From Bacteroides_E sp964528875 (lineage in GTDB: Bacteria > Bacteroidota > Bacteroidia > Bacteroidales > Bacteroidaceae): a stretch of 64,000 nucleotides of DNA. The notes beneath the pieces are model-generated. The model saw only the letters and a list, made by a program, of their open reading frames with translations. It was not told where the DNA came from and ran no database searches. The stretch is from the NCBI GenBank assembly GCA_964528875.1, contig CAZGUI010000009.1:1-64000 (forward strand). The letters are read 5' to 3'. Below, one piece after another: positions 16,656 through 25,897 of this stretch. The stretch's first letter is position 1. Every line of letters starts with the position of its first letter. A program made the translations under genes and the position numbers.

Positions 16656-19106
16656 ATGAAAAACATTCAATTTATTAATGAACTCTGTAGTAGTCAAAAA
16701 AAAGTCTATCATAAATTATCCAAAGTAATATTCCTATCTACTTTGCTAGTTATACTCTTGGGGGGATCATCATCTTGTTCAAAAAAAGAAATATTCCAAT
16801 TAAAATCAAATACTCCTATAAATATCTTTTATGACCAATCTGCAGAAGATAATGCTACAACTAACGCATTACAACTACTTATTGAGGACATTGAAGATGT
16901 ATTTTCTATTAAGCCTTCTATAAATTCTGAAGCCGAAGGAAATATCTGGATTGGAACCTATGGAATAAACACACACATAGATAAGTTATTCTCTGATAAC
17001 ATTCTTTCAACTACGGACATAGAAGGGAAAAAAGAAGCTTTTATCCTTTCAGTTATCAATATAAATGAAAAACCAACCTTAGTTGTTGTTGGAAGTGATA
17101 AAAGAGGTACAGCCTATGGATTAATGGAAGTATCACGTATGATTGGAGTTTCCCCATGGAAATGGTGGGCTGATGTAACTCCAAATAAATTAGACAAGTT
17201 TACACTTGATTTAGGATATAAAAACATACAATCACCATCTGTTCCTTATCGTGGAATTTTTCTTAATGATGAAGACTGGGGTTTAATGCCTTGGAGTAAC
17301 AAAACCCTTGAACCCTCCGAAATACCAGGTAATATTGGACCTAAAACGTACGAACGCATCTTTCAATTATTAATTCGATTAAGAGCAAATACGCTTTGGC
17401 CTGCAATGCATGAATGTACTAGACCTTTTTTCCTTACAGAAGGGAATAAGGAAATGGCACATAATTATGGTATTTTTATTGGTGGCTCTCATTGTGAACC
17501 AATGATGAGAAGTACGGCAGGAGAATGGCCCATTGAAGGAGAAGGAGACTATGATTATGTAAATAATAGCAACAATGTTTATAAGTTTTGGGAGAATAGA
17601 GTAAGAGATGTTGCACACATGGATAATATCTACACCTTAGGAATGCGTGGCGTCCATGATGGAAAAATGCAAGGAGCAAAAACTCTTGATGAACAAAAAG
17701 AAGTCTTAGTGAAAGTACTTAACGATCAGCGTAACTTATTAAGACAACATGTAAATAAAGAGATTGAACAAATCCCACAAGTCTTTATTCCTTATAAAGA
17801 AGTTTTAGATATATACAGACATGGATTATCAGTTGATGATGATATTACTCTAATGTGGTGTGATGACAATTATGGATACATTCGCCATTTTCCAACTGAA
17901 GAAGAACTAAAACGTAAAGGTGGACACGGAATGTATTACCATGTGTCGTACTGGGGAAGACCTCATGATTACTTGTGGTTAGGAACAGCAAACCCGGCAC
18001 TACTTTATGAACAAATGAGACTAGCCTACGAGAAAGGAATTAGGGAAATGTGGATTTTAAATGTTGGAGATATAAAACCCATTGAATATCAAACTGAACT
18101 ATTCTTAGATATGGCATGGGACATTGAAAATGTAGTAAAAGAAGGATTAAACAATCATTTAAGCAATTGGCTTAAACAACAGTTTGGCTCAGAAGTGAAT
18201 CAAGATATTCTTTCTATTATGCATGAACATTATAGATTAGCCTATATTTGTAAGCCTGAATTTTTGGGTAACACAAGAGAAGAGGAAAGAGAGAATAAAA
18301 TGTCTCGCATAGTAAAAGATCTTCCATGGAGTGAGGAGGAGATCAGAGAAAGGCTAGAAAACTACAAAAATATATCAGATAAAGCAGAGAAATTAAATAA
18401 ACAGATTCCTGATCATCTTAAAGATGCATATTTTGAATTGATAAAATATCCAATACAAGCGGCAACTCAAATGAACAATAAACTTTTAGTTGCACAATTA
18501 GCGAGACACAATAAAGCTGAATGGAAAGACTCAGAAATTGCATACGATAGTATTGTATCATTAACTAAATCTTACAACTCAATTTTAAATGGCAAGTGGA
18601 ATTTCATGATGGATCATCAGCCACGTAAACTACCTCCTTTTGAGCCTGTAAAACAGGAAAAAACTGAGCAACCTTTGCCTGAATTAAAAAAACCTCTTTT
18701 TAAATTTAATGGTACAGATTATTCAGATACATCTACACCTCAATATTCTACTCAGTTTTTAGGATATGAAGGCAAAGCTTTGGCTATACAAAAGGGAAGC
18801 TCCGTTTCTTTTGATTTAAATAAACTTTCAACCGATAGTATTTGTGTCGAAATACACCTACTCCCTAATCATCCTATAAACAATGATAAACTAAGTTTTG
18901 AGGTCTCTTTCGAAAACAATACTGAAACGATAGAATATCAAACTTATGGGCGTACTGAAGAATGGAAACAAAATGTTCTCCGCAACCAAGCCATTAGAAC
19001 TGTTATATTTCCTGTAAAAAACAAGAAACAAACTTTGTCTATAAAAGCAATTGATGAAGGAGTTGTGCTTGACCAAATATTTATTTATGATAATAATGTC
19101 AAATAA
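16656..19106 (+). CDS. GH115 family alpha-glucuronidase-like lipoprotein
   Basis: 816 aa. A hydrophobic segment (about 24-37) ends in GGSSSC, a lipobox-like site after an unusually long N-terminal stretch of about 23 residues, so the protein may be an outer-membrane lipoprotein. The catalytic body fits GH115: GVSPWKWWADVTPNKL, PYRGIFLNDEDWGLMPW, RANTLWPAMHE, GIFIGGSHCEPMM, LGMRGVHDGKM, LMWCDDNYGYIRHFP and HVSYWGRPHDYLWL. GH115 enzymes remove glucuronic or 4-O-methyl-glucuronic acid from xylan or arabinogalactan side chains. A beta-rich C-terminal domain (about 690-816) follows. No SusC/D or other glycosidase is nearby, so it stands alone. Confidence 0.87.
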   Translation: MKNIQFINELCSSQKKVYHKLSKVIFLSTLLVILLGGSSSCSKKEIFQLKSNTPINIFYDQSAEDNATTNALQLLIEDIEDVFSIKPSINSEAEGNIWIGTYGINTHIDKLFSDNILSTTDIEGKKEAFILSVININEKPTLVVVGSDKRGTAYGLMEVSRMIGVSPWKWWADVTPNKLDKFTLDLGYKNIQSPSVPYRGIFLNDEDWGLMPWSNKTLEPSEIPGNIGPKTYERIFQLLIRLRANTLWPAMHECTRPFFLTEGNKEMAHNYGIFIGGSHCEPMMRSTAGEWPIEGEGDYDYVNNSNNVYKFWENRVRDVAHMDNIYTLGMRGVHDGKMQGAKTLDEQKEVLVKVLNDQRNLLRQHVNKEIEQIPQVFIPYKEVLDIYRHGLSVDDDITLMWCDDNYGYIRHFPTEEELKRKGGHGMYYHVSYWGRPHDYLWLGTANPALLYEQMRLAYEKGIREMWILNVGDIKPIEYQTELFLDMAWDIENVVKEGLNNHLSNWLKQQFGSEVNQDILSIMHEHYRLAYICKPEFLGNTREEERENKMSRIVKDLPWSEEEIRERLENYKNISDKAEKLNKQIPDHLKDAYFELIKYPIQAATQMNNKLLVAQLARHNKAEWKDSEIAYDSIVSLTKSYNSILNGKWNFMMDHQPRKLPPFEPVKQEKTEQPLPELKKPLFKFNGTDYSDTSTPQYSTQFLGYEGKALAIQKGSSVSFDLNKLSTDSICVEIHLLPNHPINNDKLSFEVSFENNTETIEYQTYGRTEEWKQNVLRNQAIRTVIFPVKNKKQTLSIKAIDEGVVLDQIFIYDNNVK

Positions 19107-19145
19107 TGAAATAATCTAATACAAGGATAGCTCTTACTCACATTG

Positions 19146-19190
19146 ATAATCCTCCTTTTTCATATCACAATAAAAGGAGGATTATTTTCT
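19146..19190 (+). terminator. intrinsic terminator after GH115 gene
   Basis: A perfect 14-bp stem (19146-19159 with 19172-19185) followed by TTTCTTT. Confidence 0.87.
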
Positions 19191-19280
19191 TTGCTCTGAA
19201 TGAGATTTCAATATCACAAAACCTAAATTAACCATTCTCATATAACATGGGATTACTCCCTGAATTTGCAAAATATTTTC

Positions 19281-19288
19281 TACCTTCG
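19281..19288 (+). promoter_or_regulatory. -7-like promoter element of the ThrE operon
   Basis: TACCTTCG differs from TAnnTTTG by one base and sits 24 bases upstream of ATG 19305. Confidence 0.45.
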
Positions 19289-19304
19289 TATCACAATTTA
19301 GAGT

Positions 19305-20123
19305 ATGAAAGAGAATAGTTTAGAGGATCAGAAATTATATGAGATTGCTCATCTAGCCTTAGATATGGGAAATTTCCTTTTATCTTCCGGAGCACATTGT
19401 GGAAGGGTTTATCGCAATCTTTCACGAATAACAGAAACTTGGGGAGTTAAAATACACGTACACATTACATTTACCGGTTTATTAATTACGGCTGAATGCA
19501 ACCACTCTGAAGAAGGTTATTGTGGAAGAGCCGTGACGTTATTCAAGAAGACAAAAAAATATGACATTAACTTCAGTGCAATTAATGAAATCAGTCAGTT
19601 ATCATGGTTAATTGCCGGAGAAAACATCAGCGTGAAGAAAGCTAGAGTTCTTTTTGAACGCATCTGCTCGACTAAGAGGTACTCCACTCCTACCCTTCTG
19701 CTGGGCATTGGCTTTTCCTGTGCTTGCCTTTGTTTAGTTGCCGGTGGAGATTGGAGAGATGCTATTGTGGGATTTATAGCATCCATAACCGGAATGAGTG
19801 CACGGTTATTAATTATTAAACAGAACTACAACCAAATGTTTTCTTTTGTTGTGGCAGCATTTATCACTACTCTTATTACCGCTCTTCACCTTACCGGTAC
19901 ATTTGAATCTTTATGGGGACTGAGTGTAGCACCCGATAGAGCTCTTGCAACGGCTGTTCTTTACCTTGTTCCCGGGGTTCCTTTAACGAATAGTTTGATA
20001 GATTTAATTGAGGGATACATTCCTTCAGCTATGGTACGAGCTGCTTTTGGTACTTTTATTTTATTATGTATTGCTGTTGGAATGTCTATCAGCATTTTAC
20101 TCTTTGGTATTAATCAGTTTTAA
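19305..20123 (+). CDS. threonine/serine exporter ThrE, N-terminal half
   Basis: 272 aa, DUF1212/ThrE type. The soluble N-terminal region contains the family motif LSSGAHCGRVYRNLSRI and the HVHITFTGLLIT stretch, considered the conserved cytosolic domain. Four or five transmembrane helices follow (about 125-270), including LVPGVPLTNSLIDLIEGY, the ThrE signature. In split systems this protein pairs with a short ThrE_2 partner, which is present here after a one-base gap. Exports threonine, serine or related metabolites by proton antiport. Confidence 0.88.
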   Translation: MKENSLEDQKLYEIAHLALDMGNFLLSSGAHCGRVYRNLSRITETWGVKIHVHITFTGLLITAECNHSEEGYCGRAVTLFKKTKKYDINFSAINEISQLSWLIAGENISVKKARVLFERICSTKRYSTPTLLLGIGFSCACLCLVAGGDWRDAIVGFIASITGMSARLLIIKQNYNQMFSFVVAAFITTLITALHLTGTFESLWGLSVAPDRALATAVLYLVPGVPLTNSLIDLIEGYIPSAMVRAAFGTFILLCIAVGMSISILLFGINQF

Positions 20124-20124
20124 T

Positions 20125-20622
20125 ATGAATATTGTTTTAGCTACTATAATAGATATAATATTGGGGGGAGTCATAGCTATTGGATGGAGTATTTTATTCA
20201 ATACACCACGCAAAGCAATCTGGATTGCAGCTCTTCTTGGAGGATTGGGACACAGTATACGCTTTCTTCTTATTGAGGGAACTGGTGCACATTTAGTTCT
20301 TGCCACACTGGCAGGCGCAGTCTTTATAGGATTAGTAGGTATTCTTTTTTCTCAAAAAGCAGATATGCCTCCTGTGGTATTCACCATGCCTGCTTGTATC
20401 ACTATGATTCCGGGCATGTATGCTTATCACTCCATGATGGGATTTATTCAAATCGCGGAGATGGGATTAGAAGACCCTGATCCTGCTTTAATTGCACAAA
20501 CAACACACTATTTTGTCATTACAGTGGCTTTACTCTTCACACTTTCCATTGGCATCACATTAGGGTCACTTCTTTTCAGACAAAAAACGGCACGTACCAT
20601 TGAACTTGACCTAAACGATTAA
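20125..20622 (+). CDS. threonine/serine exporter, ThrE_2 half
   Basis: 165 aa from ATG 20125; the longer frame upstream overlaps the ThrE gene and is not used. Mostly transmembrane (about five helices) with the second-half signatures GWSILFNTPRKAIWIAALLG and FTMPACITMIPGMYAYHSMM. Start follows the previous stop by one base, so translational coupling is likely. Together the two proteins replace the fused ThrE of actinobacteria. Confidence 0.87.
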   Translation: MNIVLATIIDIILGGVIAIGWSILFNTPRKAIWIAALLGGLGHSIRFLLIEGTGAHLVLATLAGAVFIGLVGILFSQKADMPPVVFTMPACITMIPGMYAYHSMMGFIQIAEMGLEDPDPALIAQTTHYFVITVALLFTLSIGITLGSLLFRQKTARTIELDLND

Positions 20623-20641
20623 TCTCAAAAAAGATATTAGA

Positions 20642-21094
20642 ATGCAGAAAATAGATGTCTTAAAAACCCTAACATCAATTACCCGATCGAGAGTTCGGTT
20701 TGGTGAAGTAGATTCAATGTATATTGTCTGGCACGGCAACTATATAAAATACCTGGAAGATGGTAGAGAGACTTTTGGATATGAACACGGCCTAAAATAT
20801 CTACATATTTATGAACAAGGATATGTTTTACCGGTAGTTGATCTGAAAGTACAATACATTAAGTCAGCTTATATTGATGATGTTATACGCATTGAAACAA
20901 CATATGTGGCAACCCCTTTAGCTAAAATGATTTTTAAATATAAAATATATAGGGATTGTGACTCCACATTATTATGTATTGCTCAAACCACCCAACTCTA
21001 TCAAACAGAAGAAGACAGAAAGTTAGTGATTAACAAACCTTCTTTTATTGAAGAATGGGAAAAAAAGCACAACTTATTTATTCCCAGGAAATAA
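20642..21094 (+). CDS. acyl-CoA thioesterase, YbgC/4HBT hotdog fold
   Basis: 150 aa. Hotdog-fold thioesterase: the RSRVRFGEVDSMYIVWHGNYIKYLEDGRE stretch (abbreviated; positions about 14-42) has the Asp/Glu-x-MyxVW(x)HxNY motif with the catalytic acidic residue. It hydrolyses acyl-CoA or acyl-ACP thioesters; chain preference cannot be read. Nineteen bases after the exporter pair on the same strand and possibly cotranscribed. Its stop is three bases from the stop of the convergent ABC-F gene. Confidence 0.82.
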   Translation: MQKIDVLKTLTSITRSRVRFGEVDSMYIVWHGNYIKYLEDGRETFGYEHGLKYLHIYEQGYVLPVVDLKVQYIKSAYIDDVIRIETTYVATPLAKMIFKYKIYRDCDSTLLCIAQTTQLYQTEEDRKLVINKPSFIEEWEKKHNLFIPRK

Positions 21095-21097
21095 GAG

Positions 21098-22966
21098 TTA
21101 CTCTTCAATCTCACTTAATTCCAGCCACCTCATACTTTTCTCATCTAATTCATCATTTACGTGAGACAAGCGAATGGATAACTCGGTTATTTTATCTACC
21201 GCAAGCGTTCCACTAGCTAACTGTTGCTCTATATCTTCTTTTTCTTGTTCAAGGCTTTCAATATCTTTCTCTAACTGAGCGAATTCTCTTTTCTCATTAA
21301 AGGTCATCTTACGTGTTTCATTCAAGCGAATACGTTCATGCTTCTCTTCTACGGGCTTCTCTTTTTTGTCTTGCTCTTTTTCTTCTTGAACCTCCTTCCA
21401 TGCTCTGTACTGAGTGTAGTTTCCGGGGAAATCACGAATATCACCTTGTCCATTGAACACCATGAGATGATCTACCACCTTATCCATGAAATATCTATCG
21501 TGAGAAATAACGATAACACAACCTTTAAATTCGTGTAAATACTCTTCCAACACATTTAGTGTCATTATATCTAAGTCATTGGTCGGTTCATCTAAAACTA
21601 GAAAGTTTGGATTTTGCATTAAAACCGTACAAAGATATAACCTGCGTTTCTCACCTCCACTCAATTTAGCTACAAAATCGTATTGCTTTTCAGGGGCAAA
21701 CAAAAAGTGTTGAAGAAATTGTGAAGCAGTTAATTTTCGCCCATTACCTAGATCTATAACCTCTGCAATTTCTTTTACCACGTCAATTACTTTCTTAGAA
21801 TCATCAAAAATCAGACCTTCTTGAGAGTAATAGCCGAAACGAACTGTAGTACCTACATCTACCACTCCTTTATCGGGTTCAACTTTACCTAAAAGAATTT
21901 TTATAAATGTAGATTTTCCTGTCCCGTTGGGTCCAATAATTCCCATTTTTTCATAACGCGAAAAAATATAAGAGAAATCCTCCATGATAACTACATCTCC
22001 GTAACGCTTATATAAACCTTCGGCTTCAAAAATTTTACTCCCAATGTAAGAAGCCTCAACCTCAAGTTTTACGTTTTTGTTATCTATCTTACGTTTTGCT
22101 ATTTTCTCTAATTCATAAAAAGAATCTTCTCTATATTTTGCTTTGGTTCCACGTGCTTGTGGCATACGCCTCATCCAGTCTAACTCTGTTTTATACAAGT
22201 TCTTGGCACGTGCAACCTCCATGGTTGAAGCATCAATACGATCTTGTCTTTTTTCCAGATAATAGCTATAGTTTCCTTTGTAAGAGTAGATTTGTTGATT
22301 GTCTATTTCAAGAACTTCAGAACAAACGCGATCTAAGAAATAACGATCGTGTGTAACCATTAATAAACTCAGATTACTACGACTTAAATATCCCTCTAAC
22401 CACTCGGTCATATTTAAGTCTAAATGGTTAGTAGGCTCATCTAAAATCAAAAAATCGGGTTCTACAATCAGGGTATTAGCCAAGGCCACACGCTTTAATT
22501 GTCCTCCGGAAAGTTCATCTACACTTTGTCTGTAATCATTAATATTTAGCTGAGAAAGAATTTGCTTGGCACGTTGTTCATACTCCCAAGCCCCCGTTAA
22601 ATCCATCTGACTTAATAGTTTATCCAAGTTAGGATGTCCTTCGGTTTTCATAGACAATTCGAACTCTTTAATGAGATCAGTAATTTCATTGCCATGATGA
22701 AAGCAAGCCTCTAAGACCGAAATACCTTTGGGATATTTAGGATTTTGCTCTAAATAACCTACAGTCAGATCTCTATGATAAGTTATGTTTCCTTCATCGT
22801 GCGACTCAATTCCAGCTAATATATTAAGCAAAGTTGTTTTCCCTGCTCCATTTTTAGCTATAAGTCCTACTCTTTCTCCCTCTGAAATACCAAAAGATAT
22901 ATTTTTAAATAAAACTAAATCTCCAAACGACTTGGTTAGATTCTCAACTTGTAAATAACTTACCAT
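21098..22966 (-). CDS. ABC-F family ATPase, Uup-like
   Basis: 622 aa with two ABC ATPase domains and no membrane segments. Domain 1: Walker A GLIAKNGAGKTTLL, signature LSGGQLKRVAL, Walker B DFLILDEPTNHLD. Domain 2: Walker A GIIGPNGTGKSTFIK, signature LSGGEKRRLYL, Walker B LVLDEPTNDLD. The inter-domain linker contains the arm region (residues about 240-310). A C-terminal Glu/Lys-rich coiled coil (about 545-620) identifies the Uup branch, which binds branched DNA or ribosomes. Probably a translation or genome-maintenance factor rather than a transporter. Confidence 0.9.
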   Translation of the reverse strand: MVSYLQVENLTKSFGDLVLFKNISFGISEGERVGLIAKNGAGKTTLLNILAGIESHDEGNITYHRDLTVGYLEQNPKYPKGISVLEACFHHGNEITDLIKEFELSMKTEGHPNLDKLLSQMDLTGAWEYEQRAKQILSQLNINDYRQSVDELSGGQLKRVALANTLIVEPDFLILDEPTNHLDLNMTEWLEGYLSRSNLSLLMVTHDRYFLDRVCSEVLEIDNQQIYSYKGNYSYYLEKRQDRIDASTMEVARAKNLYKTELDWMRRMPQARGTKAKYREDSFYELEKIAKRKIDNKNVKLEVEASYIGSKIFEAEGLYKRYGDVVIMEDFSYIFSRYEKMGIIGPNGTGKSTFIKILLGKVEPDKGVVDVGTTVRFGYYSQEGLIFDDSKKVIDVVKEIAEVIDLGNGRKLTASQFLQHFLFAPEKQYDFVAKLSGGEKRRLYLCTVLMQNPNFLVLDEPTNDLDIMTLNVLEEYLHEFKGCVIVISHDRYFMDKVVDHLMVFNGQGDIRDFPGNYTQYRAWKEVQEEKEQDKKEKPVEEKHERIRLNETRKMTFNEKREFAQLEKDIESLEQEKEDIEQQLASGTLAVDKITELSIRLSHVNDELDEKSMRWLELSEIEE

Positions 22967-23001
22967 ATAAATTTTCTTTCCTCTACACTAATCACTACCA
23001 A

Positions 23002-23832
23002 TTATAGACTCTCTAATATCTCTTTATAGATTGTGGATACATCACAATGTCCGTTTTGCTCAACATACCCCCAAACAACCTTTAACGGATCAATTGATTT
23101 TCCTTTTTCAGTATAGTATAATATGGGAGCTTCACGAGTGCCTTCAATTAATGTTTTCCACTCAAAACCTTCTACTTCATTATAAAGAATGACACAGATT
23201 ACAAGTCCAACAGCAAACCAATCTTTTCTTTTCTTCCCTCCTATAACCCCATTATCAATCACCTCTTGAAGTTTCAGTAAGTCTTCCTCAATGCCTTGAA
23301 AATCTTTAGTTAATGTAGTTTTAATTAAATGAGTTACCTCTTCGTACATCTCATTAATTTCATAGATCTCAGCTAAACGTATGGGGATTAACTCTACCGG
23401 ATAATTCATACTCTCATCTCTTATCTCAATGGAATTCAACAAACTTGATACCTCCTCATAACCAACACCTTGAGGCACAGTGAAAGTACATTCTAGTATC
23501 ATATTATCTTTGCCTAACAACCAATGATGAGTGGTATAAAACACACCTTCTTCCTTATTGGAATCTTGATAATAAACCCCATTACAAGAACCTATTTTTA
23601 CTCTCTGACCCTCTTTATTATGGTTTAACTCATATTGAATTTCTTCATCAGCATAAGACATTGCATTTTTAGCTTTAATATCTTTCTTATAAGCTGATAT
23701 TCTGAAGTTACCTGTCCACTGAGTTGGATTATAAAAAAGGAAAGTCCCTTCTTTATCTTCAAATTCACCCCAAGAAGAAGGATAAATTAATGAAAACCAA
23801 GAATGAGGAGATATAAATTTTTTTCCTTGCAT
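23002..23832 (-). CDS. Bacteroidales protein resembling DUF3805/DUF3806
   Basis: 276 aa, no signal peptide. The N-terminal half (FISPHSWFSLIYPSSWGEFED through LECTFTVPQG) is a beta-rich domain like DUF3805. The C-terminal half (about 185-276: KRKDWFAVGLVICVILYNEVEGFEW, WGYVEQNGHCDVSTIY) is a helical DUF3806-like domain. No catalytic residues can be assigned. It lies 35 bases upstream of the ABC-F gene on the same strand. Family assignment is from memory of motif layout and should be taken as tentative. Confidence 0.6.
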   Translation of the reverse strand: MQGKKFISPHSWFSLIYPSSWGEFEDKEGTFLFYNPTQWTGNFRISAYKKDIKAKNAMSYADEEIQYELNHNKEGQRVKIGSCNGVYYQDSNKEEGVFYTTHHWLLGKDNMILECTFTVPQGVGYEEVSSLLNSIEIRDESMNYPVELIPIRLAEIYEINEMYEEVTHLIKTTLTKDFQGIEEDLLKLQEVIDNGVIGGKKRKDWFAVGLVICVILYNEVEGFEWKTLIEGTREAPILYYTEKGKSIDPLKVVWGYVEQNGHCDVSTIYKEILESL

Positions 23833-23949
23833 ATTTTTTATTTCATTTAGCTATTCTAATTTTGACGGTTAAATATACAAACAAATGTACAATTTTATGG
23901 GGCAAATGCTAAAAAAGAGCAATCAACTCCACTAGAGTAAATTAAAATC

Positions 23950-24837
23950 ATGAAGAGAAAACTAGTTAGCTTTATATTATTCTTTTTTATAATATCCTCC
24001 ATCTATTCTCAAACAGAAGATACATCATTTCCATATCCCACCATACCCTCGGAGTTAAAATCACCGGTAGAAAGAGCTACTTATCTAGCGGCTCATTATT
24101 GGGATTTATTGGATTTTTCAGAATCTAACATCAAAAAACTTGCTTATGTTGAACAAGCCTGGGTTAACTTTATAGATTTCCTGAAACTTATTTCTGATAC
24201 CGATGCACAAAAAGCCATTAAAAACACATTTCAAAAGGCAGAGCCTTATGAAGGAGCTTTAAAATATTTCATGGAATTGGCTCAAAAATACTTATATAGC
24301 ATAGATTCTCCTTTAAAGAATGAGGAGTATTATAGATCTGCTTTAGAGGTAATTCTAAGTTCTCCTACCTTATCCGACATGGATAAAGTAAAACCTCAAC
24401 ATCAATTAATTGTTATTCAGAAAAACAGAATAGGAACACAAGTTCCTGATATTCTTTATCAAACATCAAAAGGTAAAAAAGGGACATTACATCAAATTGA
24501 AACAGCTTATACCTTGTTGTTTATTCATGATTTCGATTGTCATACTTGTCAGATGGAACTGGATGAACTTCGTGAATCCTCCATATTAAAAGAGCTCATT
24601 CAGAATAAACAATTAACCATTCTGACTCTTTATCCGTATGAAAACATACAAGAGTGGAAAAACCATCAAGATCCTTATGACTCCGGTTGGATTAACGGTT
24701 TTGATGAAACTCAAGAATTACTGGAAAAAGAGGCCTATATTTTACGTTCATCATCTAGTTTTTATTTATTAGATATCGATAAAAAAGTGATATTAAAAGA
24801 CACAAACATAAAGGCCATCGAGAAGCAGCTTAACTAA
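23950..24837 (+). CDS. secreted DUF5106/thioredoxin-fold protein
   Basis: 295 aa with an N-terminal signal peptide (hydrophobic 5-17, then YSQTED). An N-terminal helical region (about 30-150) precedes a thioredoxin-like domain starting GTQVPDILYQ. A CxxC pair is present in FIHDFDCHTCQMELDEL, followed by LTILTLYPY and a late SSFYLLDIDKKVILKD. This layout matches DUF5106 proteins common in Bacteroidales, thought to be periplasmic redox proteins. Monocistronic; its 3' end abuts palindromic repeat copy B. Confidence 0.78.
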   Translation: MKRKLVSFILFFFIISSIYSQTEDTSFPYPTIPSELKSPVERATYLAAHYWDLLDFSESNIKKLAYVEQAWVNFIDFLKLISDTDAQKAIKNTFQKAEPYEGALKYFMELAQKYLYSIDSPLKNEEYYRSALEVILSSPTLSDMDKVKPQHQLIVIQKNRIGTQVPDILYQTSKGKKGTLHQIETAYTLLFIHDFDCHTCQMELDELRESSILKELIQNKQLTILTLYPYENIQEWKNHQDPYDSGWINGFDETQELLEKEAYILRSSSSFYLLDIDKKVILKDTNIKAIEKQLN

Positions 24838-24844
24838 GGTGCCG

Positions 24845-24922
24845 GTCGGTCTAGGACTGAAGGGGTGTCGGTCTAGGACCGAAGGGTGTTCAGTCCTAGA
24901 CCGACACCCCTTAGGTCCTAGA
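24845..24922. repeat. CTAG-rich palindromic repeat, copy B
   Basis: Two direct GTCGGTCTAGGAC units followed by their inverted copy. Two mutually exclusive perfect stems are possible: 24846-24861 with 24889-24904 (16 bp), or 24862-24879 with 24893-24910 (18 bp). Bases 24845-24904 are identical over 60 bases to 35660-35719. It lies between convergent genes, starting eight bases after the stop of the DUF5106 gene. Confidence 0.9.
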
Positions 24923-25011
24923 GGTATTAATAATACTTCTAAAAACTAAAAAGGAATCAAAAAAATAGTTGATTTTACAAATACAAAACACAGCGTATTC
25001 TTCTCATTTAT

Positions 25012-25671
25012 TTAATGACTTAATACAAATTTTTCTGCGATAGGTAAAAAACGATCATGTCCCTTTGCATTTAAATGAGCTTTATCGCTTGGTGATTGAA
25101 AAAACAACTTTCTAAAATTCTCATTATAAGCATAAATATTCCCCTTACGAGCAGCATCGAATATAGGTATACCATAATTACCACACACCTCAATCATTGC
25201 ATCCACTAGTTTTTCTGCAGCACTTCCACTAAAATCTTCCGTTATCCAACGAGTAAAAAAGTAGATTTTCCCTTCCGGGTATTTCTCAACCAATCCTTGA
25301 CAAAGAATAGATAAGCGTTCTTTAAAAACATCCATTCCTCCCATTTCAACTATACGATCAGTATCATTATGTCCGGCTATAACAATAATATAATCTAAGG
25401 AATCGTTCATTTCTTTATAACGCGTATACATAGCCTCACCAAAACGTTCCCTGTCTAAAGCAATACAATTACCATTCCTGCCATAGTTCAGATACTCCAT
25501 ACCCAACTTCTGTGCTAACTTGTAATGCCAAGTCAACTCAACCGGTTGCTTATGGTTGCGCACATAACTATCTCCTATAACCCCCATCTTCTTACCTTGC
25601 AAAGATTCCTGCTGAGCGAATAAAAAGAGAGAAATAAGAAGTAAAAATCCGATAAATAAAATCCTTTTCAT
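25012..25671 (-). CDS. secreted SGNH/GDSL hydrolase
   Basis: 219 aa with a signal peptide (MKRILFIGFLLLISLFLFAQ). SGNH blocks are visible: block I GVIGDSYVRN with the nucleophile Ser, Gly in YLNYGRNGNC, Asn in IAGHNDTDR, and block V KAHLNAKGHDRF with the catalytic Asp/His region. This family hydrolyses esters, commonly acetyl groups on carbohydrates. Small single-domain form, no neighbouring glycosidase. Convergent with the DUF5106 gene across repeat copy B. Confidence 0.85.
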   Translation of the reverse strand: MKRILFIGFLLLISLFLFAQQESLQGKKMGVIGDSYVRNHKQPVELTWHYKLAQKLGMEYLNYGRNGNCIALDRERFGEAMYTRYKEMNDSLDYIIVIAGHNDTDRIVEMGGMDVFKERLSILCQGLVEKYPEGKIYFFTRWITEDFSGSAAEKLVDAMIEVCGNYGIPIFDAARKGNIYAYNENFRKLFFQSPSDKAHLNAKGHDRFLPIAEKFVLSH

Positions 25672-25799
25672 TTAATTTTCTATTTTATGAATAACTAAAA
25701 TAAGAATAATTGAAGAACAAGTCCCTGTTTTTTTGTATACATTCCTGTATTATCATATCATTCACAATGATAAAGAACTATTCTAACAGAACTCAAAGA

Positions 25800-25846
25800 C
25801 AACCCTTTTAGGTTGTTTGTTTAATATCAACTCTTTTAGGTTGTTT
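25800..25846. promoter_or_regulatory. tandem palindromic repeats upstream of satD-like gene
   Basis: CAACCCTTTTAGGTTGTTT (25800-25818) and CAACTCTTTTAGGTTGTTT (25828-25846) differ at one base and are spaced 28 bases apart. Each contains a CAAC(C)...GGTTG inverted half-site. Position 52 bases before the start of the SatD-like gene suggests an operator pair, perhaps autoregulatory because that protein has a C-terminal helix-turn-helix. They also could be paired stems in a leader RNA. Confidence 0.55.
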
Positions 25847-25897
25847 ATTGAGACATTTATATTAACTTTAATCAATTAATAATATAAAAGCAGTCTG

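Noticed and set aside
20008..20124. upstream extension of the ThrE_2 frame
   Set aside because: Overlaps the end of the ThrE gene in another frame; ATG 20125 gives the normal family start.
24845..24922. CRISPR-like array
   Set aside because: Only two direct units plus an inverted one, no regular spacers and no cas genes.
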